Positions 1-8,690 of a DNA stretch of 34,773 bases are shown piece by piece. A program made the translations under genes and the position numbers. A model generated the notes under the pieces. That model was not told the origin of the DNA. It saw nothing but the letters and a program-made list of their open reading frames with translations, and did not search any database. Position 1 is the first letter of the stretch. Every line of letters begins with the position of its first letter. This DNA is from Candidatus Zixiibacteriota bacterium (GTDB taxonomy: Bacteria > Zixibacteria > MSB-5A5 > WJJR01): contig JACRMA010000030.1 in NCBI GenBank assembly GCA_016235085.1, positions 41,403 through 76,175 of the forward strand, given 5' to 3'.

Positions 1-360
1 CCCGGCCACGGCACCAAAGACCAGGCATTCCGTACCGCCGAGGACATCCTGCAGGCCCATCCCAATCTCGCAGCGATCTTCGGCATCAATGACGACTCGG
101 CCTTGGGTGCACTGGCTGCGGTCGAGAAGGCGGGCAAGGTCGGCCGCGTGACAATTATCGGATTCGACGCGGTCCCCGAGGCGCGCGCCGCCATCCAGGC
201 CGGCAAGATCTACGCCGATGTGATCCAGCAACCGAAGATTATCGGGCAAAAGACGATCGAGGCGATGCAGACATATTTCGCCGGCGGTGCGGTCGCGCCG
301 ACAGTCCTTATCCCCTGCGCCCTGTTCGGTCCAAAGAGTGCAGAAGCATCCACCAAGTAG
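1..360 (+). CDS. Sugar ABC transporter periplasmic substrate-binding protein, C-terminal part (RbsB-like)
   Basis: The reading frame is open from base 1 to the TAG at 358-360, so the gene begins before the window. The 119 visible residues match the C-terminal lobe of the ribose/galactose-type periplasmic binding proteins: the segment FGINDDSALGALAAVEKAGK is the hinge-proximal motif of that family, followed by VTIIGFDAVPEARAAIQAGK and a C-terminal 'DVIQQPKIIGQKTIEAM' stretch. In this family the protein captures a sugar in the periplasm and delivers it to the membrane permease. The ATPase gene follows after about 100 bases and the permease after that, the usual order of such operons. The sugar cannot be told from this fragment; the mannosidase gene downstream makes a mannose-containing product plausible, which is inference only. 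Confidence 0.88.
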   Translation, partial: PGHGTKDQAFRTAEDILQAHPNLAAIFGINDDSALGALAAVEKAGKVGRVTIIGFDAVPEARAAIQAGKIYADVIQQPKIIGQKTIEAMQTYFAGGAVAPTVLIPCALFGPKSAEASTK

Positions 361-430
361 TCAAGAGATGCCGCAATGACGTCCCTGCGAACGACACTGG
401 AGAAGGCTGCAGTTCTGCTGGGCATGTCTC

Positions 431-459
431 CCCTCTCCCTCTGGGGCAGGGGGTGAGGG
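431..459 (+). promoter_or_regulatory. GC-rich imperfect hairpin carrying the ribosome-binding site of the ABC ATPase gene
   Basis: CCCTC (431-435) can pair with GAGGG (455-459), and CCC (437-439) with the G-run around 450-452. The right arm holds GGTGAGG, the only good Shine-Dalgarno match ahead of the ATG at 462. The hairpin could therefore mask or set translation of the ATPase gene. It also resembles the widespread CCCTCTCCC...GGGTGAGGG intergenic repeat type, so it may simply be a repeat remnant. Confidence 0.3.
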
Positions 460-461
460 CG

Positions 462-1949
462 ATGTCCAATCCCGCCACCCAACCCATCCTCACCATGAGC
501 GGCATCGGGAAGTCGTTTCCCGGCGTGCAGGCTGTGAACAACGCCTCGTTCGAACTTCGCCCCGGCGAAATCCACGCGCTGGTCGGCGCCAACGGTGCCG
601 GCAAGAGCACGTTGATCAAAATCCTCACCGGTGTCCATCGCGCCGACCGTGGCGTGATTACTGTAAACGGAAGTCCAGTGTCGATTCACTCGCCCTCCGA
701 TGCGCAGCGCCTTGGCATCGCTGCCATCTATCAGGAGTTGATGCTGGTACCAGGCTTGACCGTCCACGCCAACCTCTTCCTCGGTCACGAGCCAACGAAA
801 CACGCATTCGTGGATTCGGATTCCGAACGAACGCTGGCCATGCGCCAATTTCAAAAGCTGGGCGTGAAGATCAATCCCGATGCGCTCGTCAAGGACCTGA
901 CAGTCGCAGAGCAGCAATTGGTCGAGATCGCGCGCGCCCTGATGGCCGAGGCGCGCATTCTGGTGATGGACGAGCCGACCGCCGCCCTCACGCCACGCGA
1001 AGTCGAAATCCTCTTTGGCATCCTGCGAGAACTGACCAATCAACAGGTGGGCGTGATCTTCATTGGCCATCGGCTCGATGAAATCCTGGCGATTGCCGAT
1101 CGCGTGACGATCATGCGCGACGGCGCAACGATTACGACCTGCCCCGCCTCCGAACTCTCCCGCCAAAGCCTGATCGAGCAGATGGTGGGCCGTTCACTGA
1201 CAGAGGAATTCCCCAAGGCGCCGCCGCCAGATGAGGCAATCCGTTTTGAAGTGCGGCACTTGAGCGGCGGCATGATTCGTGATGCGTCGTTCAGTGTCCG
1301 TCGCGGCGAGGTCCTCGGCCTGACCGGTCTGATGGGCGCCGGACGCACCGAGCTTGCCCGCCTGATCTTCGGTGCAGACCGCAAAGCTGCTGGAGAGATC
1401 CTTCTCGACGGTGATGGACTTCGCGTCGATTCACCACAGTCTGCGATCAAGCAGGGTATCTGTCTGCTCACCGAAGACCGCAAATCCCAGGGACTCATCC
1501 TGAAAGCCACCGCCAAAGAAAACTTCGCCCTCCCCAATTTGCACTTCTGGTCGAAGCTGAGTTGGATCAATGGCGGGAAAGAGGCTTCACGGTTCCTCAA
1601 GCATGTCGAGTTGCTGGACATTCGCCTGTCTGGTCCTGATCAGCGCGCCGAAGATCTTTCCGGCGGCAATCAGCAGAAGCTTCTTGTGGCACGCTGGCTC
1701 GAATCACAATCACAGGTGGTCATCTTCGACGAACCCACGCGCGGTATCGATGTCGGCGCCAAGTATGAAATGTATCTATTGATTCGCGATCTGGCGGTCC
1801 AGGGCAAAGTCGTGATCATGATCTCATCCGAGCTGCCCGAGGTCCTGGGAATCAGCCATCGGATCCTCGTCATGCGTGACGGCCAAATCGCAGGTGAACT
1901 GGATCCGTCCGTCGCAACCCAGCAGGATATCATGGCCCTGGCAGGATAA
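462..1949 (+). CDS. Sugar ABC transporter ATP-binding protein, two fused ATPase domains (RbsA/MglA family)
   Basis: A 495-residue protein, the normal length for this family. The first nucleotide-binding domain has Walker A GANGAGKST at about residues 42-50 and Walker B LVMDEPTAA. The second has the strong signature LSGGNQQK followed by VIFDEPTRGIDVGAK. A degenerate signature in the first half (LTVAEQQLVEIARAL) and an intact one in the second is typical of sugar importers of this family. The ATG at 462 is preferred over a GTG nine bases upstream because GGTGAGG lies just before it. It energises uptake together with the permease 15 bases downstream and the binding protein upstream. Ribose, galactose and xylose members cannot be told apart from sequence alone. 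Confidence 0.93.
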   Translation: MSNPATQPILTMSGIGKSFPGVQAVNNASFELRPGEIHALVGANGAGKSTLIKILTGVHRADRGVITVNGSPVSIHSPSDAQRLGIAAIYQELMLVPGLTVHANLFLGHEPTKHAFVDSDSERTLAMRQFQKLGVKINPDALVKDLTVAEQQLVEIARALMAEARILVMDEPTAALTPREVEILFGILRELTNQQVGVIFIGHRLDEILAIADRVTIMRDGATITTCPASELSRQSLIEQMVGRSLTEEFPKAPPPDEAIRFEVRHLSGGMIRDASFSVRRGEVLGLTGLMGAGRTELARLIFGADRKAAGEILLDGDGLRVDSPQSAIKQGICLLTEDRKSQGLILKATAKENFALPNLHFWSKLSWINGGKEASRFLKHVELLDIRLSGPDQRAEDLSGGNQQKLLVARWLESQSQVVIFDEPTRGIDVGAKYEMYLLIRDLAVQGKVVIMISSELPEVLGISHRILVMRDGQIAGELDPSVATQQDIMALAG

Positions 1950-1964
1950 CCCCTTTGTGATGTT

Positions 1965-3326
1965 ATGCCGGCAAGAGTGAGCCAAGGAACCTCCCGTCCT
2001 CTGTCGCGTTTTGTTGCCGACTACGGCATGCTTGGCATTCTCATCTTGCTCTGCATTCTCTTTTCCGTTCTGACGCTGCAAGATCAGCACACGACCGGCG
2101 CCGATGCCGCTGGCGCACTTTACGCAGCGCTGTCTCCGGCGGAACGCACTGAGAATATTCTCATCGTCTGTGGCGACAATGCCCAGGACCAGGCATTCGC
2201 TGACGCACTCCAGTCTCGTCTGAGACAGTCAGGAAACGCGAGTGTCCAGATACTCGCCGGTGATCCACCCACCGTTCGCGCGCAACTTGAGGCATTGGCA
2301 GACACTGTCGCGGTGTCGAACTTAATTGCAACAACCCAGGGGTTTGCCCCAGTCGTACAATCAATTACGTCAGCAATCCCAGCATACTCCAAAGCCCGTG
2401 TCCTCACACCGCCGTCCTATCGCTGGCCGACTTTTCTTTTGGCCGACAATGTGCGCAATGTCGCCAATCAGATCACGGTGATCGCGATTATCGCTATCGG
2501 GATGACCATGGTGATCATCACCGCCGGGATCGATCTGTCAGTGGGAAGTCTGATTGCGTTGTCGGCCGTGGTGACAGCCTGGCTCATCGGCAACGCGGGA
2601 GGCGACACCGCCTCCGGTGGGGTCATGCTCCTCTCCGGCCTGGCCGGCATCCTGCTCTGCGGAGCGATTGGGGCGTTCAGCGGACTGATGATCACCCGCT
2701 TTCGCATCCCCCCGTTTATCGCCACTCTGGCGATGATGCAGGTGGCCGCCGGAGTGGCGTACATCATCTCGCAGGGAAAACCGATTTATCAGATTCCGGG
2801 AGGATTCGTTCTGCTCGGCCGCGGCGCGGAACCGCTTCTGCGCATTCCGTACGCCGTTCTACTCATGCTGGTTCTCTACGCCATGGCCCATGTCGTCATG
2901 ACCCGCACGACGTTGGGACGATATATCTATGCCGTCGGCGGCAATCCCGAAGCGGCACGCCTGGCCGGCATCCGGACCGGCGGAATTCTGCTTCTGGTTT
3001 ACACGCTCTGTGGTGTGCTTGCCGGGCTCGGCGGTGTGCTCATGGCCTCGCAACTCAAGAGCGGGGCGCCGACCTACGGACTGACCTACGAATTATATGT
3101 GATTGCCGCCGTGGTGGTCGGCGGAACCAGCTTGAGCGGTGGCGAAGGACGCATCATTGGGACACTGATCGGCGCCCTGATCATCGCGGTCATCCAAAAC
3201 GGCATGAATCTGACCAACGTCGAAACTTACACTCAGAAAGTCGTCTTGGGCCTGGTGATTCTCGGCGCGGTCTTGCTCGACCGGCTAAAACAGCAGGGAA
3301 TCCGATTAAAGATGCGACGCACCTGA
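1965..3326 (+). CDS. Sugar ABC transporter permease with an extra domain between TM1 and TM2 (RbsC-like)
   Basis: A 453-residue inner-membrane permease; usual RbsC-type proteins are about 320-350. The family core is clear: ITAGIDLSVGS near residues 185-195, GNPEAARLAGI in the loop, and a C-terminal GTSLSGGEGRIIGTLIGA segment. TM1 lies at about residues 20-39. Between TM1 and TM2 (about 172-190) there is an insert of roughly 110-130 residues. It has an alternating strand-helix pattern (ENILIVCGDNAQDQAFADAL ... VQILAGDPPTVRAQLEALAD) suggesting a small Rossmann-like domain. The loop is probably on the periplasmic side, by comparison with the family. Co-transcription with the ATPase gene is likely (15-base gap). 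Confidence 0.9.
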   Translation: MPARVSQGTSRPLSRFVADYGMLGILILLCILFSVLTLQDQHTTGADAAGALYAALSPAERTENILIVCGDNAQDQAFADALQSRLRQSGNASVQILAGDPPTVRAQLEALADTVAVSNLIATTQGFAPVVQSITSAIPAYSKARVLTPPSYRWPTFLLADNVRNVANQITVIAIIAIGMTMVIITAGIDLSVGSLIALSAVVTAWLIGNAGGDTASGGVMLLSGLAGILLCGAIGAFSGLMITRFRIPPFIATLAMMQVAAGVAYIISQGKPIYQIPGGFVLLGRGAEPLLRIPYAVLLMLVLYAMAHVVMTRTTLGRYIYAVGGNPEAARLAGIRTGGILLLVYTLCGVLAGLGGVLMASQLKSGAPTYGLTYELYVIAAVVVGGTSLSGGEGRIIGTLIGALIIAVIQNGMNLTNVETYTQKVVLGLVILGAVLLDRLKQQGIRLKMRRT

Positions 3327-3365
3327 TCACTCGTGAACTTTGTTTTGAATCGGAGGGAGACAGAC

Positions 3366-6300
3366 ATGAACCGGATCGCAGTCGCCGCTTTCGTACTGGT
3401 CATCGGAATCGCGACGCTTGGTATCGCACAGAAACCGCCCGATCACACGCCTACGCTCAACGTCGTGGCCACTGCGCACCTCGATACCCAGTGGCGCTGG
3501 ACAATTCGCAACACGATCGATGAATACATCCCGGCAACGTTTCGACTGAATTTCAAACTCATGGACCGTTATCCGCATTACGTCTTCTCCTTCGAAGGCG
3601 CCTTCAAGTACATGCTCTTAAAAGAGTACTACCCGCTGGAATTCGAGCGCCTGAAACCATACATCGCGAGCGGCCAGTGGCGTCTGTCGGGAAGCTGGGT
3701 CGATGCCGTCGACGTGAATATCCCCTCATTCGAGTCGCTGACGCGCCAGGCACTGTACGGCAACGGATACTACAAGCGCGAATTCGGCAAGACGAGCCGT
3801 GATGTCATGCTGCCGGACTGTTTTGGCTTCGGATTTGCCCTGCCGTCGATTGCCGCCCACTGCGGTCTCAAGAGCTTCTCCACGCAAAAGCTCACCTGGG
3901 GTTCGTCGGTCGGCGTTCCGTTCGACATCGGCATCTGGGAGGGAGTCGACGGGTCGACATTAGTCGCGGGAATCAACCCAGGCTCCTACTCCGAACCAAT
4001 CACGGTGGATTTGACCACGGACACCGCCTGGTACAACATGATCGACCGCGATGGGAAGAAGTCGGGACTCTACGCCGGTTACAAATACTTCGGCGTTGGC
4101 GATATCGGCGGTGCTCCCGATTCCGCCTCAGTCGCATGGCTGGAGAACGCGCAACTCAAGCAGGGACCGCTCAAAGTGCGCAGCATCGGTTCGGACGACT
4201 TGGTGGATATCGCCGCGTCCGCCGGCAATGTCAATCTCCCCCGGTATACGGGTGAATTTCTGATGACCCGCCACGGCGTGGGTTGTTACACCTCGCAAGC
4301 GGCCATGAAACGGTGGAATCGCAAAAACGAGCAACTTGCCGACGCCACCGAACGCGCGTCGGTGATTGGACAGTTGCTTGGTACCATGACCTATCCCCGG
4401 CAGCAGCTCCGCGATACGTGGGTGCGGTTTCTCTGGCATCAGTTCCACGACGATCTGACCGGGACCAGCATTCCCGAAGCGTACGAATTCTCCTGGAACG
4501 ATGAGATCCTCTGCCAGAATAGCTTCGCCGGGATGCTGCAACATGCCGTCGAGGCGACCACCCCCGCGCTCGACACCCACGGCAAAGGCACTCCAGTCGT
4601 CGTGTACAACCCGCTCGCCATCGACCGCGAGGATGTTGTGCAAGCGACCGTGGGTTTCAACTCCCTCGCCCCCAGGACCGTCAGAGTCATCGATCCGGCG
4701 GGAAAAGAAGTCCCGTCACAGGTACTCATCGCCCACAGCGATAGCCTCACTGTTCTCTTCCTGGCGCGCGTGCCGTCGGTGGGTTACGCCGTCTACGACA
4801 TCCGTGCAGCGGAACCAACCGGCAACTCCTCCACCGAACTGACGGTCACGCGCAATACTCTGGAGAACAAACGGTACCGGGTCAAGATCGATGAGAACGG
4901 CGACGTATCGTCGATTATCGACAAAGTCGCCAAACGCGAGTTGCTGTCCTCACCTCTGACCTTCCAGACTTTGTTCGATAAACCCAAACGCTGGCCGGCG
5001 TGGGAGATCGATTACACCGACATCATGGCCAAGCCGATCGATTCGGCGCGTGTTCGGGTCCAGACGCGCATAATCGAGAACGGTTCGGCGCGTGTCGGCA
5101 TCGAAGTCACCCGGAACTTTGGGAAGTCTTCGATCCGCACTGTCGTTCGCCTCGCCGCCGGCGCCGCCGGTGACCGTGTCGAATTCGACAACGAGGCCAA
5201 CTGGTATGAGCGCGCCACCATGCTCAAGGCCGCCTTCTCGCTGGCCACGCCCAATGACAGTGTCACCTACGACATCTGCCTTGGGACAATCAAACGCGGA
5301 TTGAACCACGAGAAGCTATACGAAGTCCCCGGCCAACAATGGGCAGACATGACCTCGCGGAGCGGTGATTATGGCGTCGCCATCCTCAATGACTGCAAGT
5401 ACGGCTGGGACCACCCGATCGACACCACGTTGCGGCTGACGTTGATTCACACACCCGGCGTCTACGACAGTTGGGCATGGGTGGGCGATCAGAAGTCGAT
5501 GGACAACGGACATCACGAGTTTCTTTTCGCCGTGTACGGCCATAGCAACGGCTGGCGCGACGGTGGCGTGCCGTGGCAAGCCGCCCGTCTCAACCAGCCG
5601 CTCATCGCATTCCAGACTCCGCCCCATCACGGAACGCTCGGGAAGGAATTCTCTCTCCTCAGAGTCGAACAGTCTTCCGAGCCGCAGGTGATGGTGAACG
5701 CGGTCAAGCTGGGTGAAATGGGCGACGAGGTTGTCGTCCGGGTGCGGGAGCTCCTTGGGAGGCCATTGAACGCAGCCAGTCTCCGGTTCGCACGTCCAGT
5801 TCTTTCCGCTCATGAGATCAACGGCGTGGAAGAATCGTTGCGGCCGGCGGACATCAAGGATGGCGCACTCAGCTTCTCGCTGACTCCCTACCAGCCTAAA
5901 GCCTTTGCCCTGACCCTCGCTCCGAGCAAGAAAGTTCTGATCGAAGAGCCAAGGTATCAACCCGTAACGTTGCCGTATGACCTGGATGGTGTCAGCACTG
6001 ACGCCGATCGGCGCGACGGCGATTTCGATGGTATGGGCAACACGCTATCGGGTGAACTGTTGCCGGACACGCTGATACTCCATGACGTTCCGTTTGCTCT
6101 TGGCCCCAATTCACCGAAGGCGGCGAACGTCATGCGCTGCGCTGGTCAGTCAATCGCCATTCCGGATGGAGAATTCAATCGCCTGTACTTGATCGCTGCC
6201 GCAGTCGGCGGACCGGCAGTCGGGACCTTTCAGATGGGAGATCACCGGCAGGAAGCCATCCTCCCCGACTACGGCGAACGGCTGGGACAGTGGAACAACC

Positions 6301-7292
6301 GTATCGTCAATGGCCAGCTTCACGAAGAAGTGGATCAGATCGCACCGGGATTCATCAACACGACTCCCGTCGCCTGGACCGGCACCCACCGGCACAGCAA
6401 GACCGGCGAAAACGAGGCGTACCAATTCACCAATCTCTTCCTCCTCCAATTCCCGTTGTCAGCCGCAGCGAAGACGATCACCCTGCCGAATGAACCGCGG
6501 ATCCGCCTATTGGCGCTGACGGCATTGAAAACGGCAAACGATCTTGTGCGCCTCGGACGACCCATGACCGACGAGGCTAATGCCACCGTTGCCAACATCA
6601 CTGCGAGTCGGAATGCATTTCTGGATTCGCTCGAAGTGCGCATGACCTGCCCGATTCCAAAAGCCACCGTTTACTACACCATCGATGGCACCGAACCATC
6701 CGCCGCCTCGCCGGTTTACACAACACCACTCCATGTCACGCAGACAACAACGGTTCGCACCCGGGCCATTCTGGCCGGCGCCAATGACCACTTTGTCTCG
6801 ACCTCGACTTATCAGAAACTGATCCCGCGTGCTTCTCAGCCGGCCAAGAATCTCATCCCCGGTCTAGATGCAGCGTATTTCGAGGGTGATTGGTCCAAGG
6901 TCCCGAACTTTGACTCAATCACGCCCATCAAAAAGTTTGTGGCCGACACCGTGGCCATTCCTTCATTCGCACGCAAGGAACTATACGGACTCACCATGTC
7001 GGGATTTCTGAATATCCCGGCCGATGGATTGTATGACCTGTATCTGTCCTCCGACGACGGCAGCACGCTGGTGATCGGTGACACGCTCTTGATCGACAAT
7101 GATGGCCTTCATGGATCAGGCGATGTGATGGGGTCGATTGCACTCAAGGCGGGTTACCACCCGATCAAGCTGCGCATGTTCCAGGCGAAGGGCGATCAGG
7201 ATCTGCGCCTCTCCATCGCCGGACCGGGCATGAAGCGGCAGACGATTCCGAAAGATCTGCATTTCCATTCGGAACCGCGAGACAAGCGGTGA
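3366..7292 (+). CDS. Secreted GH38 alpha-mannosidase with CHB_HEX_C-like and PA14 C-terminal domains
   Basis: The ATG at 3366 follows a strong GGAGGG (3352-3357) and gives 1308 residues; a GTG at 3333 has no such site. An N-terminal hydrophobic stretch (about residues 4-21) looks like a signal peptide. The GH38 catalytic domain starts with ATAHLDTQWRW; H38 and D40 fit the zinc ligands. D151 in MLPDCFGFG fits the nucleophile and zinc ligand, and H361 in QFHDDLTGTS fits the last zinc ligand. The central part has the usual GH38 beta-domains. Near residues 1090-1138 a chitobiase C-terminal-type motif is seen (VYYTIDGTEP), then a PA14-type domain at about 1165-1292 (GLYDLYLSSDDGSTLVIGD). PA14 domains often bind carbohydrate. 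The gene follows the sugar permease by 39 bases, so it probably trims mannosides outside the cytoplasm for the importer. Confidence 0.92.
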   Translation: MNRIAVAAFVLVIGIATLGIAQKPPDHTPTLNVVATAHLDTQWRWTIRNTIDEYIPATFRLNFKLMDRYPHYVFSFEGAFKYMLLKEYYPLEFERLKPYIASGQWRLSGSWVDAVDVNIPSFESLTRQALYGNGYYKREFGKTSRDVMLPDCFGFGFALPSIAAHCGLKSFSTQKLTWGSSVGVPFDIGIWEGVDGSTLVAGINPGSYSEPITVDLTTDTAWYNMIDRDGKKSGLYAGYKYFGVGDIGGAPDSASVAWLENAQLKQGPLKVRSIGSDDLVDIAASAGNVNLPRYTGEFLMTRHGVGCYTSQAAMKRWNRKNEQLADATERASVIGQLLGTMTYPRQQLRDTWVRFLWHQFHDDLTGTSIPEAYEFSWNDEILCQNSFAGMLQHAVEATTPALDTHGKGTPVVVYNPLAIDREDVVQATVGFNSLAPRTVRVIDPAGKEVPSQVLIAHSDSLTVLFLARVPSVGYAVYDIRAAEPTGNSSTELTVTRNTLENKRYRVKIDENGDVSSIIDKVAKRELLSSPLTFQTLFDKPKRWPAWEIDYTDIMAKPIDSARVRVQTRIIENGSARVGIEVTRNFGKSSIRTVVRLAAGAAGDRVEFDNEANWYERATMLKAAFSLATPNDSVTYDICLGTIKRGLNHEKLYEVPGQQWADMTSRSGDYGVAILNDCKYGWDHPIDTTLRLTLIHTPGVYDSWAWVGDQKSMDNGHHEFLFAVYGHSNGWRDGGVPWQAARLNQPLIAFQTPPHHGTLGKEFSLLRVEQSSEPQVMVNAVKLGEMGDEVVVRVRELLGRPLNAASLRFARPVLSAHEINGVEESLRPADIKDGALSFSLTPYQPKAFALTLAPSKKVLIEEPRYQPVTLPYDLDGVSTDADRRDGDFDGMGNTLSGELLPDTLILHDVPFALGPNSPKAANVMRCAGQSIAIPDGEFNRLYLIAAAVGGPAVGTFQMGDHRQEAILPDYGERLGQWNNRIVNGQLHEEVDQIAPGFINTTPVAWTGTHRHSKTGENEAYQFTNLFLLQFPLSAAAKTITLPNEPRIRLLALTALKTANDLVRLGRPMTDEANATVANITASRNAFLDSLEVRMTCPIPKATVYYTIDGTEPSAASPVYTTPLHVTQTTTVRTRAILAGANDHFVSTSTYQKLIPRASQPAKNLIPGLDAAYFEGDWSKVPNFDSITPIKKFVADTVAIPSFARKELYGLTMSGFLNIPADGLYDLYLSSDDGSTLVIGDTLLIDNDGLHGSGDVMGSIALKAGYHPIKLRMFQAKGDQDLRLSIAGPGMKRQTIPKDLHFHSEPRDKR

Positions 7293-7353
7293 CGGTCCGA
7301 ACCTGTCATCCCACACCTGACGGCGTGTAGTGCTGGTGACCAATCCGTTGCGG

Positions 7354-7376
7354 GCAAGGGGCTTCCAGCCCCTTGC
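7354..7376 (+). terminator. Perfect 10-bp hairpin after the mannosidase gene (terminator without a T-run, or repeat)
   Basis: GCAAGGGGCT (7354-7363) and AGCCCCTTGC (7367-7376) are perfect inverted arms around a three-base loop. It lies 61 bases after the mannosidase stop codon, in the 227-base gap before the lipoprotein gene. No T-tract follows, so it may end transcription poorly, stabilise the 3' end of the sugar operon mRNA, or be a dispersed REP-like element. I see no convincing promoter in the rest of this gap. Confidence 0.4.
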
Positions 7377-7519
7377 AGTTCGGCGATTCTCCGGGGAACA
7401 GAATTGGCCCCGCGTTGTATAGGTTGTTGATTGTGCAACATCGGCGAGTGACGTATTGTTTCTGCACCCAGACAATGACGGGCGTGCGAAACCGGGCGAA
7501 AGACGAGCGGAGGGTGATT

Positions 7520-8332
7520 ATGAAACAAACAATCAGATTCATCATCGTAATCGGCGTGTTCAGCATGCTCGCGATCGCGGGCTGCGGCACAAAAGAACAG
7601 GAATCTGCCAAGGCACCGGAGGTCGCGGGATCGCCCGAGGCTCAACCCGGAAGTGCCGCCACCGATGTGCGCAACGACACGATCCCAGCGTCCACTCCTC
7701 CTACCGCGGAAGCAACTCCAGCCAAGAAGGCCGCACCTAAGAAGCAGGAGGTCAAGAAAGCCGAACCCAAGGCGGAGCCCAAACCCGAGGCACCGCGTGA
7801 GACAATGGTGTTTGTCCCGGCCGGGTCTTCAGTGACCGTGTCGTTGCTGACACACTTGAGGACCGACTCCAACAAAGCCGGTGATCCCTTCTCGGCCAAG
7901 ACCACCGAACCGATGGACATCAACGGAGTGACCGTATTCCCCGCCGGTTCCATGGTCAAGGGCCACCTCACCGAGGTCGAGGAACCGCACCGCACCAAGG
8001 GACGCGCCAGGCTCGTCTTGAACGTGGAGAAGATCACTGCCCCCAATGGCAAGGTGTACGACGTTGAAACCAAGCCGATCGTCCTCGAGGCGAAAGCTGA
8101 TGCCGTCAGCGATGCCGGTAAAGTCGCGATCGGGGGCGTAGCCGGAGGCGTGCTGGGAGCGCTCGTCAGCAAGGACAAGGCAAAGGGCGCAGCGATCGGC
8201 GCCGTCGCGGGTGCCGCTGCCGGTGGTGGAGTCGCACTGGCCACCAAAGGCAAACAGCTCGATTTGGCCCCCGGCGAAACTTTCGGCATGGAACTCGCCA
8301 AGCCCGCCGAAGTATCGGTTCCCAAGCAATAG
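7520..8332 (+). CDS. Glycine-zipper lipoprotein of unknown function
   Basis: The ATG at 7520 sits behind GCGGAGGG (7507-7514), giving 270 residues. The N-terminus is a lipoprotein signal with lipobox IAGC (C22). A low-complexity linker rich in K, P, E and A follows (about residues 60-93). Next comes a compact beta-rich domain beginning FVPAGSSVTVSLLTHL, with repeated hydrophobic strands and the phrase VFPAGSMVKGHL. Then comes a glycine-zipper hairpin (VAIGGVAGGVLGALVS ... GAAIGAVAGAAAGGG) of the kind that inserts into or associates with the outer membrane, and a short tail with LAPGETFGMEL. Similar beta domains are found in TrbI/VirB10-like and cell-envelope proteins. The linker suggests the domain is held away from the membrane. 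Its specific role is unknown. A strong terminator follows it directly. Confidence 0.82.
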   Translation: MKQTIRFIIVIGVFSMLAIAGCGTKEQESAKAPEVAGSPEAQPGSAATDVRNDTIPASTPPTAEATPAKKAAPKKQEVKKAEPKAEPKPEAPRETMVFVPAGSSVTVSLLTHLRTDSNKAGDPFSAKTTEPMDINGVTVFPAGSMVKGHLTEVEEPHRTKGRARLVLNVEKITAPNGKVYDVETKPIVLEAKADAVSDAGKVAIGGVAGGVLGALVSKDKAKGAAIGAVAGAAAGGGVALATKGKQLDLAPGETFGMELAKPAEVSVPKQ

Positions 8333-8360
8333 CGGCAAGCGCGCCAATCTGGAAAAGACA

Positions 8361-8393
8361 ACCGCGCCGCCAGACCTGCGGCGCGGTTTTTTT
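8361..8393 (+). terminator. Rho-independent terminator of the lipoprotein gene
   Basis: ACCGCGCCGC (8361-8370) pairs perfectly with GCGGCGCGGT (8378-8387) around a seven-base loop, followed by a run of seven T (8387-8393). It begins 28 bases after the lipoprotein stop codon. Read from the minus strand, the hairpin is followed only by a weak TTGTCTTTT tract, so it may partly serve the converging small membrane protein gene too. Confidence 0.93.
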
Positions 8394-8402
8394 ACAGGGG
8401 AT

Positions 8403-8603
8403 TCAAATCCGGCGCGGGCCGCCGAGAAGACGGGCAGGAAGCAAAAGGATGGCTCGCAAGAGTTCAAAGACCGCGCTGACGGTGATCCCGATCAGCCGAA
8501 ACGGCAACAACAGAAGCCAAATGATCGGAAACAACACCAGCGCCAGGAGTGCCAACGGCCAGCATAGAATAAACAGCACACACCACAGAAGGAAACCTAG
8601 CAT
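8403..8603 (-). CDS. Small hydrophobic membrane protein, 66 residues, unknown function
   Basis: The start chosen is the ATG at 8603 because a perfect GGAGGT (8613-8618) stands nine bases ahead of it; a longer frame beginning with GTG at 8672 lacks a comparable site. The protein begins MLGFLLWCVLFILC and is almost wholly hydrophobic. It has two probable membrane segments separated by a short turn, and ends in a basic tail (PARLLGGPRRI). No domain is recognised. It lies at the far end of the minus-strand block headed by the pilus cluster and is separated from birA by tandem hairpin repeats. The excellent ribosome-binding site and clean membrane profile argue that it is a real gene. Confidence 0.66.
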   Translation of the reverse strand: MLGFLLWCVLFILCWPLALLALVLFPIIWLLLLPFRLIGITVSAVFELLRAILLLPARLLGGPRRI

Positions 8604-8690
8604 AGTATGGCGACCTCCATATGCGCCGCCCATTGATACGATTTCGAAACCCGGTAGTTTCTCAAATCTCACCAGTCCATTTGGAGTGCG

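Noticed and set aside
210-1166. 318-codon minus-strand open frame
   Set aside because: Antisense to the binding-protein and ABC ATPase genes, with a His/Gly/Asp-rich composition and no domain.
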